Assembly: GCA_947446975.1 (NCBI GenBank)
Contig: CANFHM010000014.1
Span: forward strand, 1 to 46,202
Length of the DNA stretch: 46,202 nucleotides
Direction of reading: 5' to 3'
Source of the DNA: Microthrixaceae bacterium
Lineage (GTDB): Bacteria > Actinomycetota > Acidimicrobiia > Acidimicrobiales > Acidimicrobilacustridaceae
Position 1 is the stretch's first letter. Every line of letters starts with the position of its first letter. Under the pieces are notes generated by a model. The model saw only the letters and a list, made by a program, of their open reading frames with translations. It did no database searches and was not told the origin of the DNA. This document shows positions 7,960 through 16,463 of this stretch, piece by piece. Position numbers and translations under genes: made by a program.

Positions 7960-9031
7960 TCCCGGCGATCCGACGCACGGTCCGCCAGTACAGCGCGAGC
8001 GCCCGCTCGATGATGGCGGGTGGCCGAGAACCGGGGAGGTTCCCGGGGCTGAGGTGGGTGGCGAGGAGATCGTCGAAACGGTTCGGGGCCGCGGTGCGGG
8101 CCGCCATGACCGTTGCCCTCCTGCGCCGGATCCGGTGCCGGTCCTGCAGCACCGCCCGGTAGGCACGGAGCTTCTGCGGCAACCAGCCCTCCTTGGCGGC
8201 GAGGGCGAGGAGAGCGAGTTCCATCACCACCAGCAGCGGGGCGATGCCGAGCAGATGTCGGGTGTCGAAGCACGTGAGCGTCGTGACGAGGCGGTTGCGC
8301 TCGAGAAGGAAGTACTTCTCGAGGTTGCGGGAGAACTCGTAGCGATGGACGACGACAGCGTCGGGCACGAACACGACCCGCAGACCCCGCTGCCAGCAGC
8401 GGATGCTGAACTCGGTGTCCTCGAAATAGGCGAAGAAGGAGTCCTCGAGACCGCCGAGCGCATCCCAGAGCTCTCTGGTGCAGGCCATCGCCGCACCGCT
8501 CGCCGAGGCCACGTCGACGACCTCGTCGAAGGATGCCGCTGGTTCGTCGAAGTGCCCGGCCCAGCTCAGACCGAGGAAGTTGATGTCGTTGCCGGCCGAG
8601 TTCATGCGGTCGGGAGCGCTCGCCAGTCGCAGTGAACCCGACGCGATGCCGACGTCCGGTCGCCGCGCCATCTCGCCCAGCGCCGCCAGCGCCCGCGGCT
8701 CGGCGATCGCATCAGGGTTGATCAGTGCGATCACCGCAGCGGTGGCCACAGCCACGCCCAGATTGCACCCCTCGGCGAACCCGGTGTTGCGTTGCGGGCG
8801 GACCACCCGGACCCGGTCGAGACGTTCGAGCTCGGCGATGGTGGACTCGGATCCGCCGTTCTCGACCAGGACCACCTCCACCGAGACACCCTCGGAGTCG
8901 AGGACGGCGTGCACCGACCGCTCCAGCCACGGTTCCTCCCCGTAGACGACGATCACGGCGCTGATGTCGGGAGGCGTCGCGTGGTCGCCGGCGTGGGACG
9001 GTGCGCTGGCCGGGGACGGTGGCTTCTCCAC
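7955..9031 (-). CDS. family 2 glycosyltransferase, rhamnosyltransferase-like
   Basis: A 358-residue GT2 enzyme of the WbbL/rhamnosyltransferase type, cytoplasmic and probably membrane-associated. The GT-A domain begins at ISAVIVVYGEEPW and continues with VLVENGG, RNTGFAEGCN, the metal-site strand ALINPDA and the acidic AYFEDTEFSIR near the end of the domain. A hydrophobic helix follows (LLGIAPLLVVMELALLALAA), then an Arg-rich C-terminus. GTG 9031 is chosen over an in-frame upstream start at 9181 because a -10 box (TAGCGT, minus strand 9044-9039) ends 7 nt before it, while the longer form would run through the promoter and start of the divergent methyltransferase. Sugar and acceptor cannot be read from sequence; rhamnose transfer is inferred from the rml genes nearby. 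Confidence 0.8.
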   Translation of the reverse strand: MEKPPSPASAPSHAGDHATPPDISAVIVVYGEEPWLERSVHAVLDSEGVSVEVVLVENGGSESTIAELERLDRVRVVRPQRNTGFAEGCNLGVAVATAAVIALINPDAIAEPRALAALGEMARRPDVGIASGSLRLASAPDRMNSAGNDINFLGLSWAGHFDEPAASFDEVVDVASASGAAMACTRELWDALGGLEDSFFAYFEDTEFSIRCWQRGLRVVFVPDAVVVHRYEFSRNLEKYFLLERNRLVTTLTCFDTRHLLGIAPLLVVMELALLALAAKEGWLPQKLRAYRAVLQDRHRIRRRRATVMAARTAAPNRFDDLLATHLSPGNLPGSRPPAIIERALALYWRTVRRIAGI

Positions 9032-9038
9032 GGCGTGG

Positions 9039-9069
9039 ACGCTACCAGTCGCCCTGTCAGCACTAACCT
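9039..9069. promoter_or_regulatory. divergent -10 boxes between the GT2 and methyltransferase genes
   Basis: Minus-strand TAGCGT (9044-9039) ends 7 nt before GTG 9031 (leaderless). Plus-strand TAACCT (9064-9069) lies 26 nt before ATG 9096, with a CGGGAG ribosome site at 9083-9088. One promoter is leaderless and the other has a short leader. Confidence 0.55.
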
Positions 9070-9095
9070 GCCCGTTCTTCGACCGGGAGCCTCCG

Positions 9096-9698
9096 ATGGA
9101 ACAGTCAGACACCGCAGGCTCGTGGTACACCGAGCGTCTCCGCACTCGTCCGCAGGCGATGTGGAAACGGGTCATCCCCAACCCGTATCGATGGAACCTG
9201 CGCCGTCTCCGTCCCGGTCGGGTGCTCGACGTGGGCTGCGGCGTGGGCCGGTGTCTCGGCTTCCTCGACGGACACGGTGTCGGGGTGGATCACAACCCGA
9301 CATCGGTGCAGGAGTGTCGAGCCAGGGGATTCGAGGCGTACACCCCCGAGGAGTTCGACACCCTCGATCTCGGGCCCTTCGACACGCTGCTGCTGTCCCA
9401 TGTCATCGAGCATCTCGAGCTCCATGATGCCGAGCAGCTCGTGCGCTCGTATCTGCCCCATGTCCGACCCGGTGGTCGCGTCATCCTGATCACCCCGCAG
9501 GAGGCCGGCCAGCGTTCCGACCCGACCCATGTGCAGTTCATCGACGGCGGATCGGCCCGTGGTCTCATGGCCGCTCTGGGGCTCGGCGAGGTGCGCGTCC
9601 GCTCCTTCCCGTTCCCGCGTCGGGTGGGCCGGATCTTCGTGCACAACGAGACGATCGCCATCGGCACCCTCTCCGGTGCGGCGGGCACCGGCGACTAA
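9096..9698 (+). CDS. SAM-dependent class I methyltransferase
   Basis: A 200-residue protein with the class I methyltransferase fold: motif I V-L-D-V-G-C-G-V-G (43-51), an acidic GVDHN strand after it, the post-motif LLLSHVIEHL and a final strand typical of Methyltransf_11-type enzymes. ATG 9096 is chosen because CGGGAG is 7 nt upstream and a -10 box lies at 9064-9069; the frame stays open to 8964, but that would overlap the divergent gene. The position next to a glycosyltransferase and rmlC suggests methylation of a sugar or glycan terminus, which could matter because the Wzt protein here has an extended C-terminal domain. That link is inference. The stop codon TAA is also the first part of the next -10 box. 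Confidence 0.7.
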   Translation: MEQSDTAGSWYTERLRTRPQAMWKRVIPNPYRWNLRRLRPGRVLDVGCGVGRCLGFLDGHGVGVDHNPTSVQECRARGFEAYTPEEFDTLDLGPFDTLLLSHVIEHLELHDAEQLVRSYLPHVRPGGRVILITPQEAGQRSDPTHVQFIDGGSARGLMAALGLGEVRVRSFPFPRRVGRIFVHNETIAIGTLSGAAGTGD

Positions 9699-9701
9699 CC
9701 T
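9696..9701 (+). promoter_or_regulatory. -10 box (TAACCT) for the rmlC-rmlB-rmlD operon
   Basis: The box overlaps the methyltransferase stop codon. It predicts a short leader holding the ribosome site GCGGGAG (9721-9727), 6 nt before ATG 9734. Confidence 0.45.
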
Positions 9702-9733
9702 CAGCCCGTTCCGATCACCCGCGGGAGCGTGCG

Positions 9734-10300
9734 ATGGCTGAAGTGACCGAATCCGACACGATCGCCGGCGTCTTCATCGTCGATCCCACCATCCACGGCG
9801 ACGAACGCGGGATCTTCGTCGAGACGTATCGCCGCGAATGGTTCCCGCAGGGCCGCGAGATGATCCAGGGCAACCGGGGTGATCGTCAGGCGGGCGCCGT
9901 CGTCGGGCTCCATTACCACCTGCATCAGGCCGATTACTGGTACGTCCCCTACGGCACGGCCCGCGTGGTCCTGCATGACCTCCGGGTCGGTTCGCCCACC
10001 GATGGGGCCACCCAGTCCTTCGACCTCGGCCTCCAGCCCGATGGCACCCATTCGCATCGCGGCATCTTCATCCCGCCGGGTGTGGCCCATGGTTTCGGGG
10101 CGCTCACCGACATGACCATCACCTATCTCGTCGACGGGTACTACAACGCCACCGACGAATGCGGCGTGGCCTGGGACGACCCCGAGATCGCCGCCGACTG
10201 GGGGATCACCGACCCCATCCTGTCCGAGCGGGACCGCACCAATCCTCGTCGGGCCGACATCGAGGCGCAGTGGCGTCCCCATCGCGGGCTGCGGTCATGA
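9734..10300 (+). CDS. rmlC: dTDP-4-dehydrorhamnose 3,5-epimerase
   Basis: A 188-residue cupin-type epimerase that converts dTDP-4-keto-6-deoxyglucose to dTDP-4-keto-L-rhamnose. It shows the D-E-R-G-I-F-V-E-T strand, G-L-H-Y-H with the expected catalytic base at His60, the F-I-P-P-G-V-A-H-G-F beta-barrel signature and Tyr135/Tyr136 in D-G-Y-Y-N at the position of the catalytic Tyr. Length matches the family (about 180-200). The canonical RGLHFQ motif is replaced by VGLHYH, so this is a somewhat divergent member. It starts the rmlC-rmlB-rmlD run, with 34 nt before rmlB. Confidence 0.87.
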   Translation: MAEVTESDTIAGVFIVDPTIHGDERGIFVETYRREWFPQGREMIQGNRGDRQAGAVVGLHYHLHQADYWYVPYGTARVVLHDLRVGSPTDGATQSFDLGLQPDGTHSHRGIFIPPGVAHGFGALTDMTITYLVDGYYNATDECGVAWDDPEIAADWGITDPILSERDRTNPRRADIEAQWRPHRGLRS

Positions 10301-10334
10301 CCATCCCCATCCCAGCACGAGGCGCACTCCACCA

Positions 10335-11288
10335 ATGAAGCTCTTCATCACCGGCGCCGCCGGATTCATCGGATCGAACTACGTGCGTCACGTCCTCGAC
10401 ACCACCGACGACGAGGTCACGGTGTTCGACGCCCTCACCTATGCGGGCAACCTGTCGAGCCTCGCCGATGTCGCCGGGAACCCCCGCTACCGCTTCGTGC
10501 AGGGCGACATCTGCGACCGGGCCGCGGTCACCGCGGCGATGGACGGCCACGATGCGGTGGTGCATTTCGCCGCCGAGAGCCATGTCGATCGTTCCATCGT
10601 CGACCCCGACACCTTCGTGCGCACCAACTGTCTCGGCACCAACGTGATGTGCGATGTCGCCCGCACCGTCGGTGTCGATCGATTCCTGCACATCTCCACC
10701 GACGAGGTGTACGGCTCGATCGAGGAGGGTTCGTTCGTCGAGACCGATCGCCTCGGTCCGCGTTCTCCGTACTCCTCCTCGAAGGCTGGCTCCGATCTCA
10801 TCGCTCTGTCCTATGAGGAGACCTACGGGCTGCCGGTCATCGTCACACGATCGTCGAACAACTTCGGGCCCTACCAGTTCCCCGAGAAGGTCATCCCGCT
10901 GTTCGTCACAAACCTGCTCGATGGTCGGAAGGTCCCGCTCTACGGCGACGGACTCAACATCCGCGACTGGATCTACGTGCTCGACAACTGCGCCGGTGTC
11001 GATCTCGTCCTGCGTCGGGGAGCGGTGGGGGAGATCTACAACATCGGCGGCGGCAACGAGACCACCAACCGCGACCTCACCGACCGTGTGCTCGCCCTGC
11101 TCGGCTGCGGCGAGGAGATGATCGAGTACGTCGAGGACCGTCTGGGGCATGATCGCCGCTACTCGATCGACTGCTCGAAGGCGGCGGCGCTGGGATGGAC
11201 CCCCCAGCGTTCCCTCGACGAAGCCCTCGCCGAGACCGTCGAGTGGTACCGCGCCAATCGGGCGTGGTGGGAACCCTTGAAGGGCTGA
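10335..11288 (+). CDS. rmlB: dTDP-glucose 4,6-dehydratase
   Basis: A 317-residue extended short-chain dehydrogenase/reductase that turns dTDP-glucose into dTDP-4-keto-6-deoxyglucose. It has the NAD-binding TGAAGFIG (6-13), VVHFAAESHVDRS, STDEVYG with the family's catalytic acids after the Thr, the catalytic Y-S-S-S-K (Y146, K150) and SNNFGPYQFPEK, a highly specific RmlB signature. It is slightly shorter than typical (about 330-355). It lies 4 nt before rmlD and is clearly in the same operon as rmlC and rmlD. Confidence 0.94.
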   Translation: MKLFITGAAGFIGSNYVRHVLDTTDDEVTVFDALTYAGNLSSLADVAGNPRYRFVQGDICDRAAVTAAMDGHDAVVHFAAESHVDRSIVDPDTFVRTNCLGTNVMCDVARTVGVDRFLHISTDEVYGSIEEGSFVETDRLGPRSPYSSSKAGSDLIALSYEETYGLPVIVTRSSNNFGPYQFPEKVIPLFVTNLLDGRKVPLYGDGLNIRDWIYVLDNCAGVDLVLRRGAVGEIYNIGGGNETTNRDLTDRVLALLGCGEEMIEYVEDRLGHDRRYSIDCSKAAALGWTPQRSLDEALAETVEWYRANRAWWEPLKG

Positions 11289-11292
11289 TCAC

Positions 11293-12141
11293 ATGCGCGT
11301 CCTGATCACCGGCGCCGGCGGTCAGGTCGGCCGCGAACTCGTCGAGCGATTCCTCGCCCACGGCCGCCATGAGGTGCTGGGCCTCGCCCATGCCGATCTC
11401 GACATCGGTGATCGCGACGCCGTGCTCGGGGTCATCACCGGCACCGCACCGGATCTCATCATCAACCCCGCAGCCTGGACCGCCGTCGACGCCTGCGAAT
11501 CGGATCCGGATCAGGCGTTCCGCAGCAACGCACTGGCTGTCCGTCATCTGGCGGAGGGTGCCCGTCGGGTCGGTGCCCATGTCGTGCACATCTCCACCGA
11601 CTACGTCTTCGATGGCACGAAGGCGGAGCCCTACCACGAGTGGGACACCCCTGCTCCTCGTTCGGTCTACGGCGCATCCAAGCTCGCCGGTGAGCGCGAG
11701 CTCGACCCCGATGCCACGATCCTGCGGACCTCATGGGTCTGTGGCTTCCACGGCGGCAACATGGTCAGGACGATCCTCCGCCTCGCCGGGGAACATGAGA
11801 TCCTCAGCTTCGTCGACGATCAGCGTGGTCATCCGACCTTCGCCGATGATCTCGCCATGATGATCGAACGGCTCGCCGTGGAACGACGTCCCGGCCTGTT
11901 CCATGTCACGAACCAGGGAGCAGTCAGCTGGTTCGAGTTCGCCGGGGAGGTGCTGCGCTGCGCCGGGCTCGATCCCGAGCGGGTCCGGCCGGTGTCCACC
12001 GCCGAACTGCTCCCGGCGCGGCCGGCGCCGCGGCCGGCGAACTCGGTCCTCGACAACGCCGCCCTGCGTCTCTCGGGGATCGAACTCCTCGACGATTTCC
12101 GGGTGCCGCTCCAGCGGCTCGTCACGAGGCTCATGTCGTGA
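11293..12141 (+). CDS. rmlD: dTDP-4-dehydrorhamnose reductase
   Basis: A 282-residue reductase for the last step to dTDP-L-rhamnose, using NAD(P)H. Visible are the Rossmann TGAGGQVG (6-13), INPAAWTAVDACE (close to the family's NxAAYTxVDxAE), ISTDYVFDG, and the catalytic Y-G-A-S-K (Y126, K130). The C-terminal RPANSVLDN matches the substrate-binding RPxxSxLxx motif. Length is normal. The stop overlaps the GTG of the following glycosyltransferase (GTGA), which ties rhamnose supply to its probable user. Confidence 0.94.
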   Translation: MRVLITGAGGQVGRELVERFLAHGRHEVLGLAHADLDIGDRDAVLGVITGTAPDLIINPAAWTAVDACESDPDQAFRSNALAVRHLAEGARRVGAHVVHISTDYVFDGTKAEPYHEWDTPAPRSVYGASKLAGERELDPDATILRTSWVCGFHGGNMVRTILRLAGEHEILSFVDDQRGHPTFADDLAMMIERLAVERRPGLFHVTNQGAVSWFEFAGEVLRCAGLDPERVRPVSTAELLPARPAPRPANSVLDNAALRLSGIELLDDFRVPLQRLVTRLMS

Positions 12142-13496
12142 CCATGACCCCGGGGATCGTGCGTGTCGTCGTGCTCAACTTCAACGGCGGCGATGACACC
12201 CTGCGATGCTTCGACCATCTCGTCGCCACCGAGTGGCCCGAGGAGCAGCTGCAGCTCATCTGTGTCGACAACGGTTCCACCGATGGGAGCGTCGAACGGC
12301 TCCGTGCAGCCCATCCGCAGGTCGAGGTCCGGGCCCAGGCGCGCAACACGGGATTCCCCGCCAACAATCTCGCCCTCGGTGATCTCGAGCAGGTCCGGTA
12401 TGTGGCGCTCATCAACAACGACGCGTTCGTCGAACCCGATTGGCTGGCACCGCTCGTGGCCACCCTCGACGAGGATCCCGGACTCGGGGCGGCCTGTCCG
12501 AAGCTGCTGCTCGCCTCCCGGTTCGCCGAGGTCCGCGTGCAGGGGCCGGTGCTCGTGTCCGAGGGGAGCGGGGGTCGCGACCTCAGCATCCTGCTGCGGG
12601 GATGCGCCGTCGACGGTGTCGATGTCTGGCGCGATCTCCATGTGGCCAGCGGCGGTTGGGGGCGAGAGGCCTCCACCCTCGGGACCTTCGAATGGATCGG
12701 TCCCGACAGCGTCATCCGCATCCCTCTGCCCTCCACCAGCGCCGAGCCGGCCGACGACCCGTCGGCGAACCCTCCGATGGTCGCGCTGCGCATCGACGCC
12801 ACCGAGGCCTGCGAACTCTCGATCGACGGCCGACCCACGGCGGTGCGCCCCGGTGCGTCCACGCTGGTGTTCCCCGCTCCGGCCTCGTCGGTCGATGTGG
12901 TCAACAACGTCGGTTCGATCGTGTTCGAGGATGGCTGCGGTGCGGATCGGGGATGGCTCGAACGCGATCTCGGTCAGTTGGACGAGTCGGTCGAGGTGTT
13001 CGCATGGTGCGGTGGAGCTGTGCTGCTGCGGCCGGCCTACCTCGCTGATGTCGGGCTCTTCGACGAGTCGTTCTTCCTCTACTACGAGGACACCGATCTC
13101 TCCTGGCGGGGCCAGGCGCGGGGATGGCGGTACCGCACGGTTCCCTCGAGCGTCATCCGCCATGTGCATGCCGCCAGCAGCGGCGAGGGCTCGGAGGTGT
13201 TCGCGTTCCATGTCGAACGCAATCGACTGCTCATGCTGGTGAAGAACGCACCGGCGCGAACCGCCGTGCGTCAGGCGCTGCTCCATCTGCGGGCCACGGC
13301 GTCCTATGCGCTGCGCGATGTGATCCGACCCATGCTCCATGCGCATCGTCCCCGCATCACGATCGTGCGGCGTCGACTGCGTTCCTATCTGGGTTTCCTG
13401 GCCCTGCTCCCCGCCACGCTCGCCGAACGCAGGGTGCTGCGCTCACGCCGACTCGTCGCCGACCGCAGGCTCGAACCATGGTTCGTGCGGCGATGA
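12138..13496 (+). CDS. family 2 glycosyltransferase with a beta-rich insertion
   Basis: A 452-residue GT2 of the WbbL/GlfT-like class. The N-terminal GT-A part has VVVLNFNGGDD, ICVDNGSTDGS, NTGFPANN and the metal-site strand LINNDAF (D95). The domain resumes at about residue 287 with AWCGGAVLLRP, FLYYEDTDLSWR (E317-D320) and a His-containing segment. Between them, about 130-287, sits an insertion with alternating hydrophobic residues and many Ser, Thr and Pro, probably a beta-sandwich. The C-terminus is Arg-rich with helices that may bind the membrane. The start overlaps the rmlD stop; ATG 12144 is the alternative. The downstream gene overlaps by ATGA. Coupling to rmlD makes it a likely rhamnosyltransferase (inference). 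Confidence 0.82.
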   Translation: MTMTPGIVRVVVLNFNGGDDTLRCFDHLVATEWPEEQLQLICVDNGSTDGSVERLRAAHPQVEVRAQARNTGFPANNLALGDLEQVRYVALINNDAFVEPDWLAPLVATLDEDPGLGAACPKLLLASRFAEVRVQGPVLVSEGSGGRDLSILLRGCAVDGVDVWRDLHVASGGWGREASTLGTFEWIGPDSVIRIPLPSTSAEPADDPSANPPMVALRIDATEACELSIDGRPTAVRPGASTLVFPAPASSVDVVNNVGSIVFEDGCGADRGWLERDLGQLDESVEVFAWCGGAVLLRPAYLADVGLFDESFFLYYEDTDLSWRGQARGWRYRTVPSSVIRHVHAASSGEGSEVFAFHVERNRLLMLVKNAPARTAVRQALLHLRATASYALRDVIRPMLHAHRPRITIVRRRLRSYLGFLALLPATLAERRVLRSRRLVADRRLEPWFVRR

Positions 13497-15064
13497 CCAT
13501 CCGCACGCCGAACGAGCTCCGGGTCGCGGTCTACGACCGCTTCTGGTCCGTGGCCGGTGGCGGTGAGACCTACGCCGGCACCATCGCCGAGGTGCTCAGC
13601 CTCGATCATCGGGTCGATCTCATCTCCCATGAACCCGTGGATCTCGCCGCGCTCCAGGAACGACTCGGCCTCGATCTCTCCCGGGTGCGGGTGGTGGTCG
13701 TGGATGACTGCGAGCCCATCGAGCGGGTGTCGCGCGGCTACGACCTGCTCATCAACGCCACCTATCGCGACACCAGCCCGAACGGTGCCCGGCGGGGGAT
13801 CTCCATCGTGCACTTCCCGCATCTGCCCACCGCCGGGTTGGCGCCCTGGCAGATCCGGATGATGGGGGTGCTCGCCGGTCCGGCCCGCCGGGCCGCCGGA
13901 CCACTCGAGTTCGACGCCGGCTTCCATCCCGCTGATGTCATCCGCTGGCAGCAGGTGCGCTGGACCAACGGCAGGGGAGTGCTGCGGGCGATGGTCACCC
14001 CGGCCACCACGCGGATCCTCCGGGTGGCGGTGGCACGCTTCCTGCCCGATGGCACTGATCGGCTGGTCCGGGTGCGAGTCGACGGCGAGGATGTCAGCTC
14101 GTTCACCATCACCGCCGCCCGCGGTCGCCGCCAGCTGCTGCGTCCCATGATCGTGGAGGTCCCGGTCGAGGGTCGGCGCGGTGGGGTCACGATCGAGCTG
14201 CTGAGCGAGACCTTCGTGCCAGACACCACCTCCGGCAACGGCGATCAGCGCCAGCTCGGCGTCCCGGTGGTGTGGGCCGGTTTCGGCGCCGGTCCGCTCT
14301 CCCGGCTGCTCGAACCGGTGTCGCTTCTGGCAGGGCCTCGCCGGGGCATGCCGTGGCTCGACACCTATGACCGCATCGTGGCCAACTCCGGCTACGGGGC
14401 CAGTTGGGTGACCCGTCTGTGGAACCGCCGGTGCGAGGTGCTGGTGCCGGCGGTGACCCAGCGACAGGCCGGTGACAAGGCGCCGATCATCCTCTCGGTG
14501 GGCAGGTTCTTCGCCGCCGAACGGGGGCACTCGAAGAAGCAGCTCGAGCTGGTGCGGGCCTTCGCCCGGCTCTCGCCGGCGTTCCCCGACTGGGAGCTCC
14601 ATCTCGTCGGCGGATGCGCACCGCAGGATGCCCCGTATCTCGATCTCGTGCGACGCGCCGCCGAGGGGCTCCCGGTCGTGTTCCACATCGCAGCCACCGG
14701 CGAGGAGCTCGACGAGCTCTACGGGCGGGCCTCGATCTACTGGCACGCCACGGGTCTCGGCGAGGATCTCGAACAGGATCCCGAGCGGGCCGAGCATTTC
14801 GGAATCACCACTGTCGAGGCCATGTCGGCCGGTGCCGTGCCGATCGTCATCCGCGCCGGCGGGCAGCTCGAGATCGTCCGTGAGGGGATCGACGGATACC
14901 TGTTCTCCGATGCGGAGGGTCTGGTCTCCCGCACCCGGCAGGTGATCGAGGATCCGGCGCTGCGCTCGCGACTCGCCATCGCCGCCACGGAACGCGCCAC
15001 GGTGTTCAGCAGGGCGGCGTTCGAGCGGCGACTCCGGACCATGGTCGCCGACGTGCTGCGATGA
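13493..15064 (+). CDS. family 4 glycosyltransferase with a beta-rich insertion
   Basis: A 523-residue GT-B retaining enzyme. The N-terminal lobe has VAVYDRFWSVAGGGETYAG, a nucleotide-sugar GT opening with the Gly-rich loop. The C-terminal lobe has ILSVGRFF, LHLVGG and an E-H-F-G-I-T-T-V-E-A-M-S-A-G box equivalent to the EX7E motif that holds the donor. Residues ~141-266 form an inserted segment with RWTNG at its start and F-V-P-D-T-T ... RQLGV at its end, predicted all-beta. The start is set at ATG 13493, which overlaps the previous stop; ATG 13478 is in frame. It lies in the run of genes starting at rmlC, so it probably acts on the same glycan. Donor sugar unknown. Confidence 0.82.
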   Translation: MTIRTPNELRVAVYDRFWSVAGGGETYAGTIAEVLSLDHRVDLISHEPVDLAALQERLGLDLSRVRVVVVDDCEPIERVSRGYDLLINATYRDTSPNGARRGISIVHFPHLPTAGLAPWQIRMMGVLAGPARRAAGPLEFDAGFHPADVIRWQQVRWTNGRGVLRAMVTPATTRILRVAVARFLPDGTDRLVRVRVDGEDVSSFTITAARGRRQLLRPMIVEVPVEGRRGGVTIELLSETFVPDTTSGNGDQRQLGVPVVWAGFGAGPLSRLLEPVSLLAGPRRGMPWLDTYDRIVANSGYGASWVTRLWNRRCEVLVPAVTQRQAGDKAPIILSVGRFFAAERGHSKKQLELVRAFARLSPAFPDWELHLVGGCAPQDAPYLDLVRRAAEGLPVVFHIAATGEELDELYGRASIYWHATGLGEDLEQDPERAEHFGITTVEAMSAGAVPIVIRAGGQLEIVREGIDGYLFSDAEGLVSRTRQVIEDPALRSRLAIAATERATVFSRAAFERRLRTMVADVLR

Positions 15065-15123
15065 TCGATCCCGGTGCGGCGCTGCCGTCGGTCGATCCCA
15101 CGGGCGCCGATCCGGCCCGCTGG

Positions 15124-15129
15124 TAGTTT
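15124..15129 (+). promoter_or_regulatory. -10 box (TAGTTT) for the GT4 gene at 15136, leaderless
   Basis: TAGTTT ends 6 nt before ATG 15136, with no Shine-Dalgarno sequence between. Confidence 0.55.
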
Positions 15130-15135
15130 CAGCCC

Positions 15136-16422
15136 ATGTCTGCGGCAACCGTGGTGTTCGTCTGTGCCGACACCGTCGGCGAACGGATGGCTGGTCCGGC
15201 GATCCGTTCGGTCGAACTCGCCGCCGTCGTGGCCGCCGCCGGGCATCGGGCGGTCCTCATCGCCCCAGGGGGCAGCGCCCTGGATCGGGAGGGCATCGAG
15301 TTGCGCACCTGGACCGACGCAACCTCGCTCCGCATCGGCCTCTCCGGGGCTGACGTCATCGTCGTCTTCGCCCCGGTGCTCGCCGATCACCTCTGGATGG
15401 CAGCGCTGGGCATCCCGCTCGTGGTCGATGCCTACGACCCGGGACTCCTCGAGACGCTCGAGCAGCGTCGGGGCGAGCCGTTCAACGCCCAGCGCACCTG
15501 GGTCCTCGATGCCGGTCGGCACCTCGTCGAGCCGCTCGCGGTGGCCGATGTGGTGCTCGTCGCCAACGAGCGGCAGCGCCATCTCGTCATGGGCATGCTC
15601 GCGGCGTCCGGTCGCATCGGACCGAGGGTCACGGCGGAGGACCCCACGCTCGAACGGCTCATCCGCTGTGTGCCGTTCGGACTCCCGGCTGCAACGCCCG
15701 ATGGCACTGGTTCGCGTCTTCGCGGCCCGCAGGGCTCGTTCGACGCGGAGTCCTTCATCGCCTACTGGGGTGGAGGTCTCTACTCCTGGCTCGACCCGAT
15801 CACGCTCATCGACGCAGTGGCGTTGGTGGATGACTCCCGGGTGGTGGCGGCGTTCCTCGCCGGACCGCATCCCACGCCGGTGGTGGGTGAACTCCCGCTC
15901 GCCGTCGTCGCCCGTCGTCGCGCCGAGGAGCTCGGGTTGGTCCCGAGCAGGGTCAGCTTCATCGATCAGTGGGTCCCGTATCTCGATCGGGGGGCATGGC
16001 TCTGCGACGCCGATGTGGGGATCTCGCTCCATCACGCTCACGCCGAGACCGAACTCTCGTTCCGCACGCGGGTCCTCGACTACCTGTGGGCCGGCCTGCC
16101 GGTGGTCTGCACCCACGGCGATGTGCTGGCCGAGCTGGTGCAGCAGCGGGGACTGGGCATCGTGGTCCCTCCCGACGATCCCGCAGCTGTGGCGGCGGCG
16201 CTGCGCACCCTCGCCTCCGAGCCCGCTTCCGAGTCCGCGGCACGTCGGGTCAGGATCGCCGACGTGGCCGCCGAGATGACCTGGGAGCGGGTGGCGGCAC
16301 CGCTCGTGCAGTTCTGCGCTGCTCCGATGCAGGCCCCTGATCGTCGTGTCGTCGTCGATGGTGAGGAGCGGCTCGTCGAACGACTCCGCAGGGCGCTGCG
16401 CATCGCCCGAGGTCGAGGGTAG
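15136..16422 (+). CDS. family 4-like glycosyltransferase
   Basis: A 428-residue GT-B protein. The N-lobe starts VVFVCADTVGERMAGPAIRSVELA, like family 4 enzymes whose first loop contacts the acceptor. The C-lobe has FIAYWGGGLYSWLDP, FIDQWVPYLDRG, GISLHHAHAETELSFRTRVLDYLWAGLPVV and a VVPPDDP segment, the usual path of the donor-binding half, although the EX7E box is not canonical. An Arg-rich tail follows. It is transcribed on its own leaderless promoter and ends 41 nt before the Wzm gene. Given the setting it probably adds a sugar to the exported glycan. Specificity cannot be read. Confidence 0.75.
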   Translation: MSAATVVFVCADTVGERMAGPAIRSVELAAVVAAAGHRAVLIAPGGSALDREGIELRTWTDATSLRIGLSGADVIVVFAPVLADHLWMAALGIPLVVDAYDPGLLETLEQRRGEPFNAQRTWVLDAGRHLVEPLAVADVVLVANERQRHLVMGMLAASGRIGPRVTAEDPTLERLIRCVPFGLPAATPDGTGSRLRGPQGSFDAESFIAYWGGGLYSWLDPITLIDAVALVDDSRVVAAFLAGPHPTPVVGELPLAVVARRRAEELGLVPSRVSFIDQWVPYLDRGAWLCDADVGISLHHAHAETELSFRTRVLDYLWAGLPVVCTHGDVLAELVQQRGLGIVVPPDDPAAVAAALRTLASEPASESAARRVRIADVAAEMTWERVAAPLVQFCAAPMQAPDRRVVVDGEERLVERLRRALRIARGRG

Positions 16423-16429
16423 GGACTGG

Positions 16430-16435
16430 TAACGT
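16430..16435 (+). promoter_or_regulatory. putative -10 box (TAACGT) for wzm-wzt
   Basis: TAACGT lies 28 nt before GTG 16464 and predicts a leader of about 22 nt with a ribosome site GAAGGGG (16452-16458). Confidence 0.45.
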
Positions 16436-16463
16436 CATCGGGCGCCTGACGCGAAGGGGCCCT

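Noticed and set aside
6574-8166. A 530-codon minus-strand frame across the GH25 gene
   Set aside because: It covers the muramidase on the opposite strand and shows no recognisable motif.
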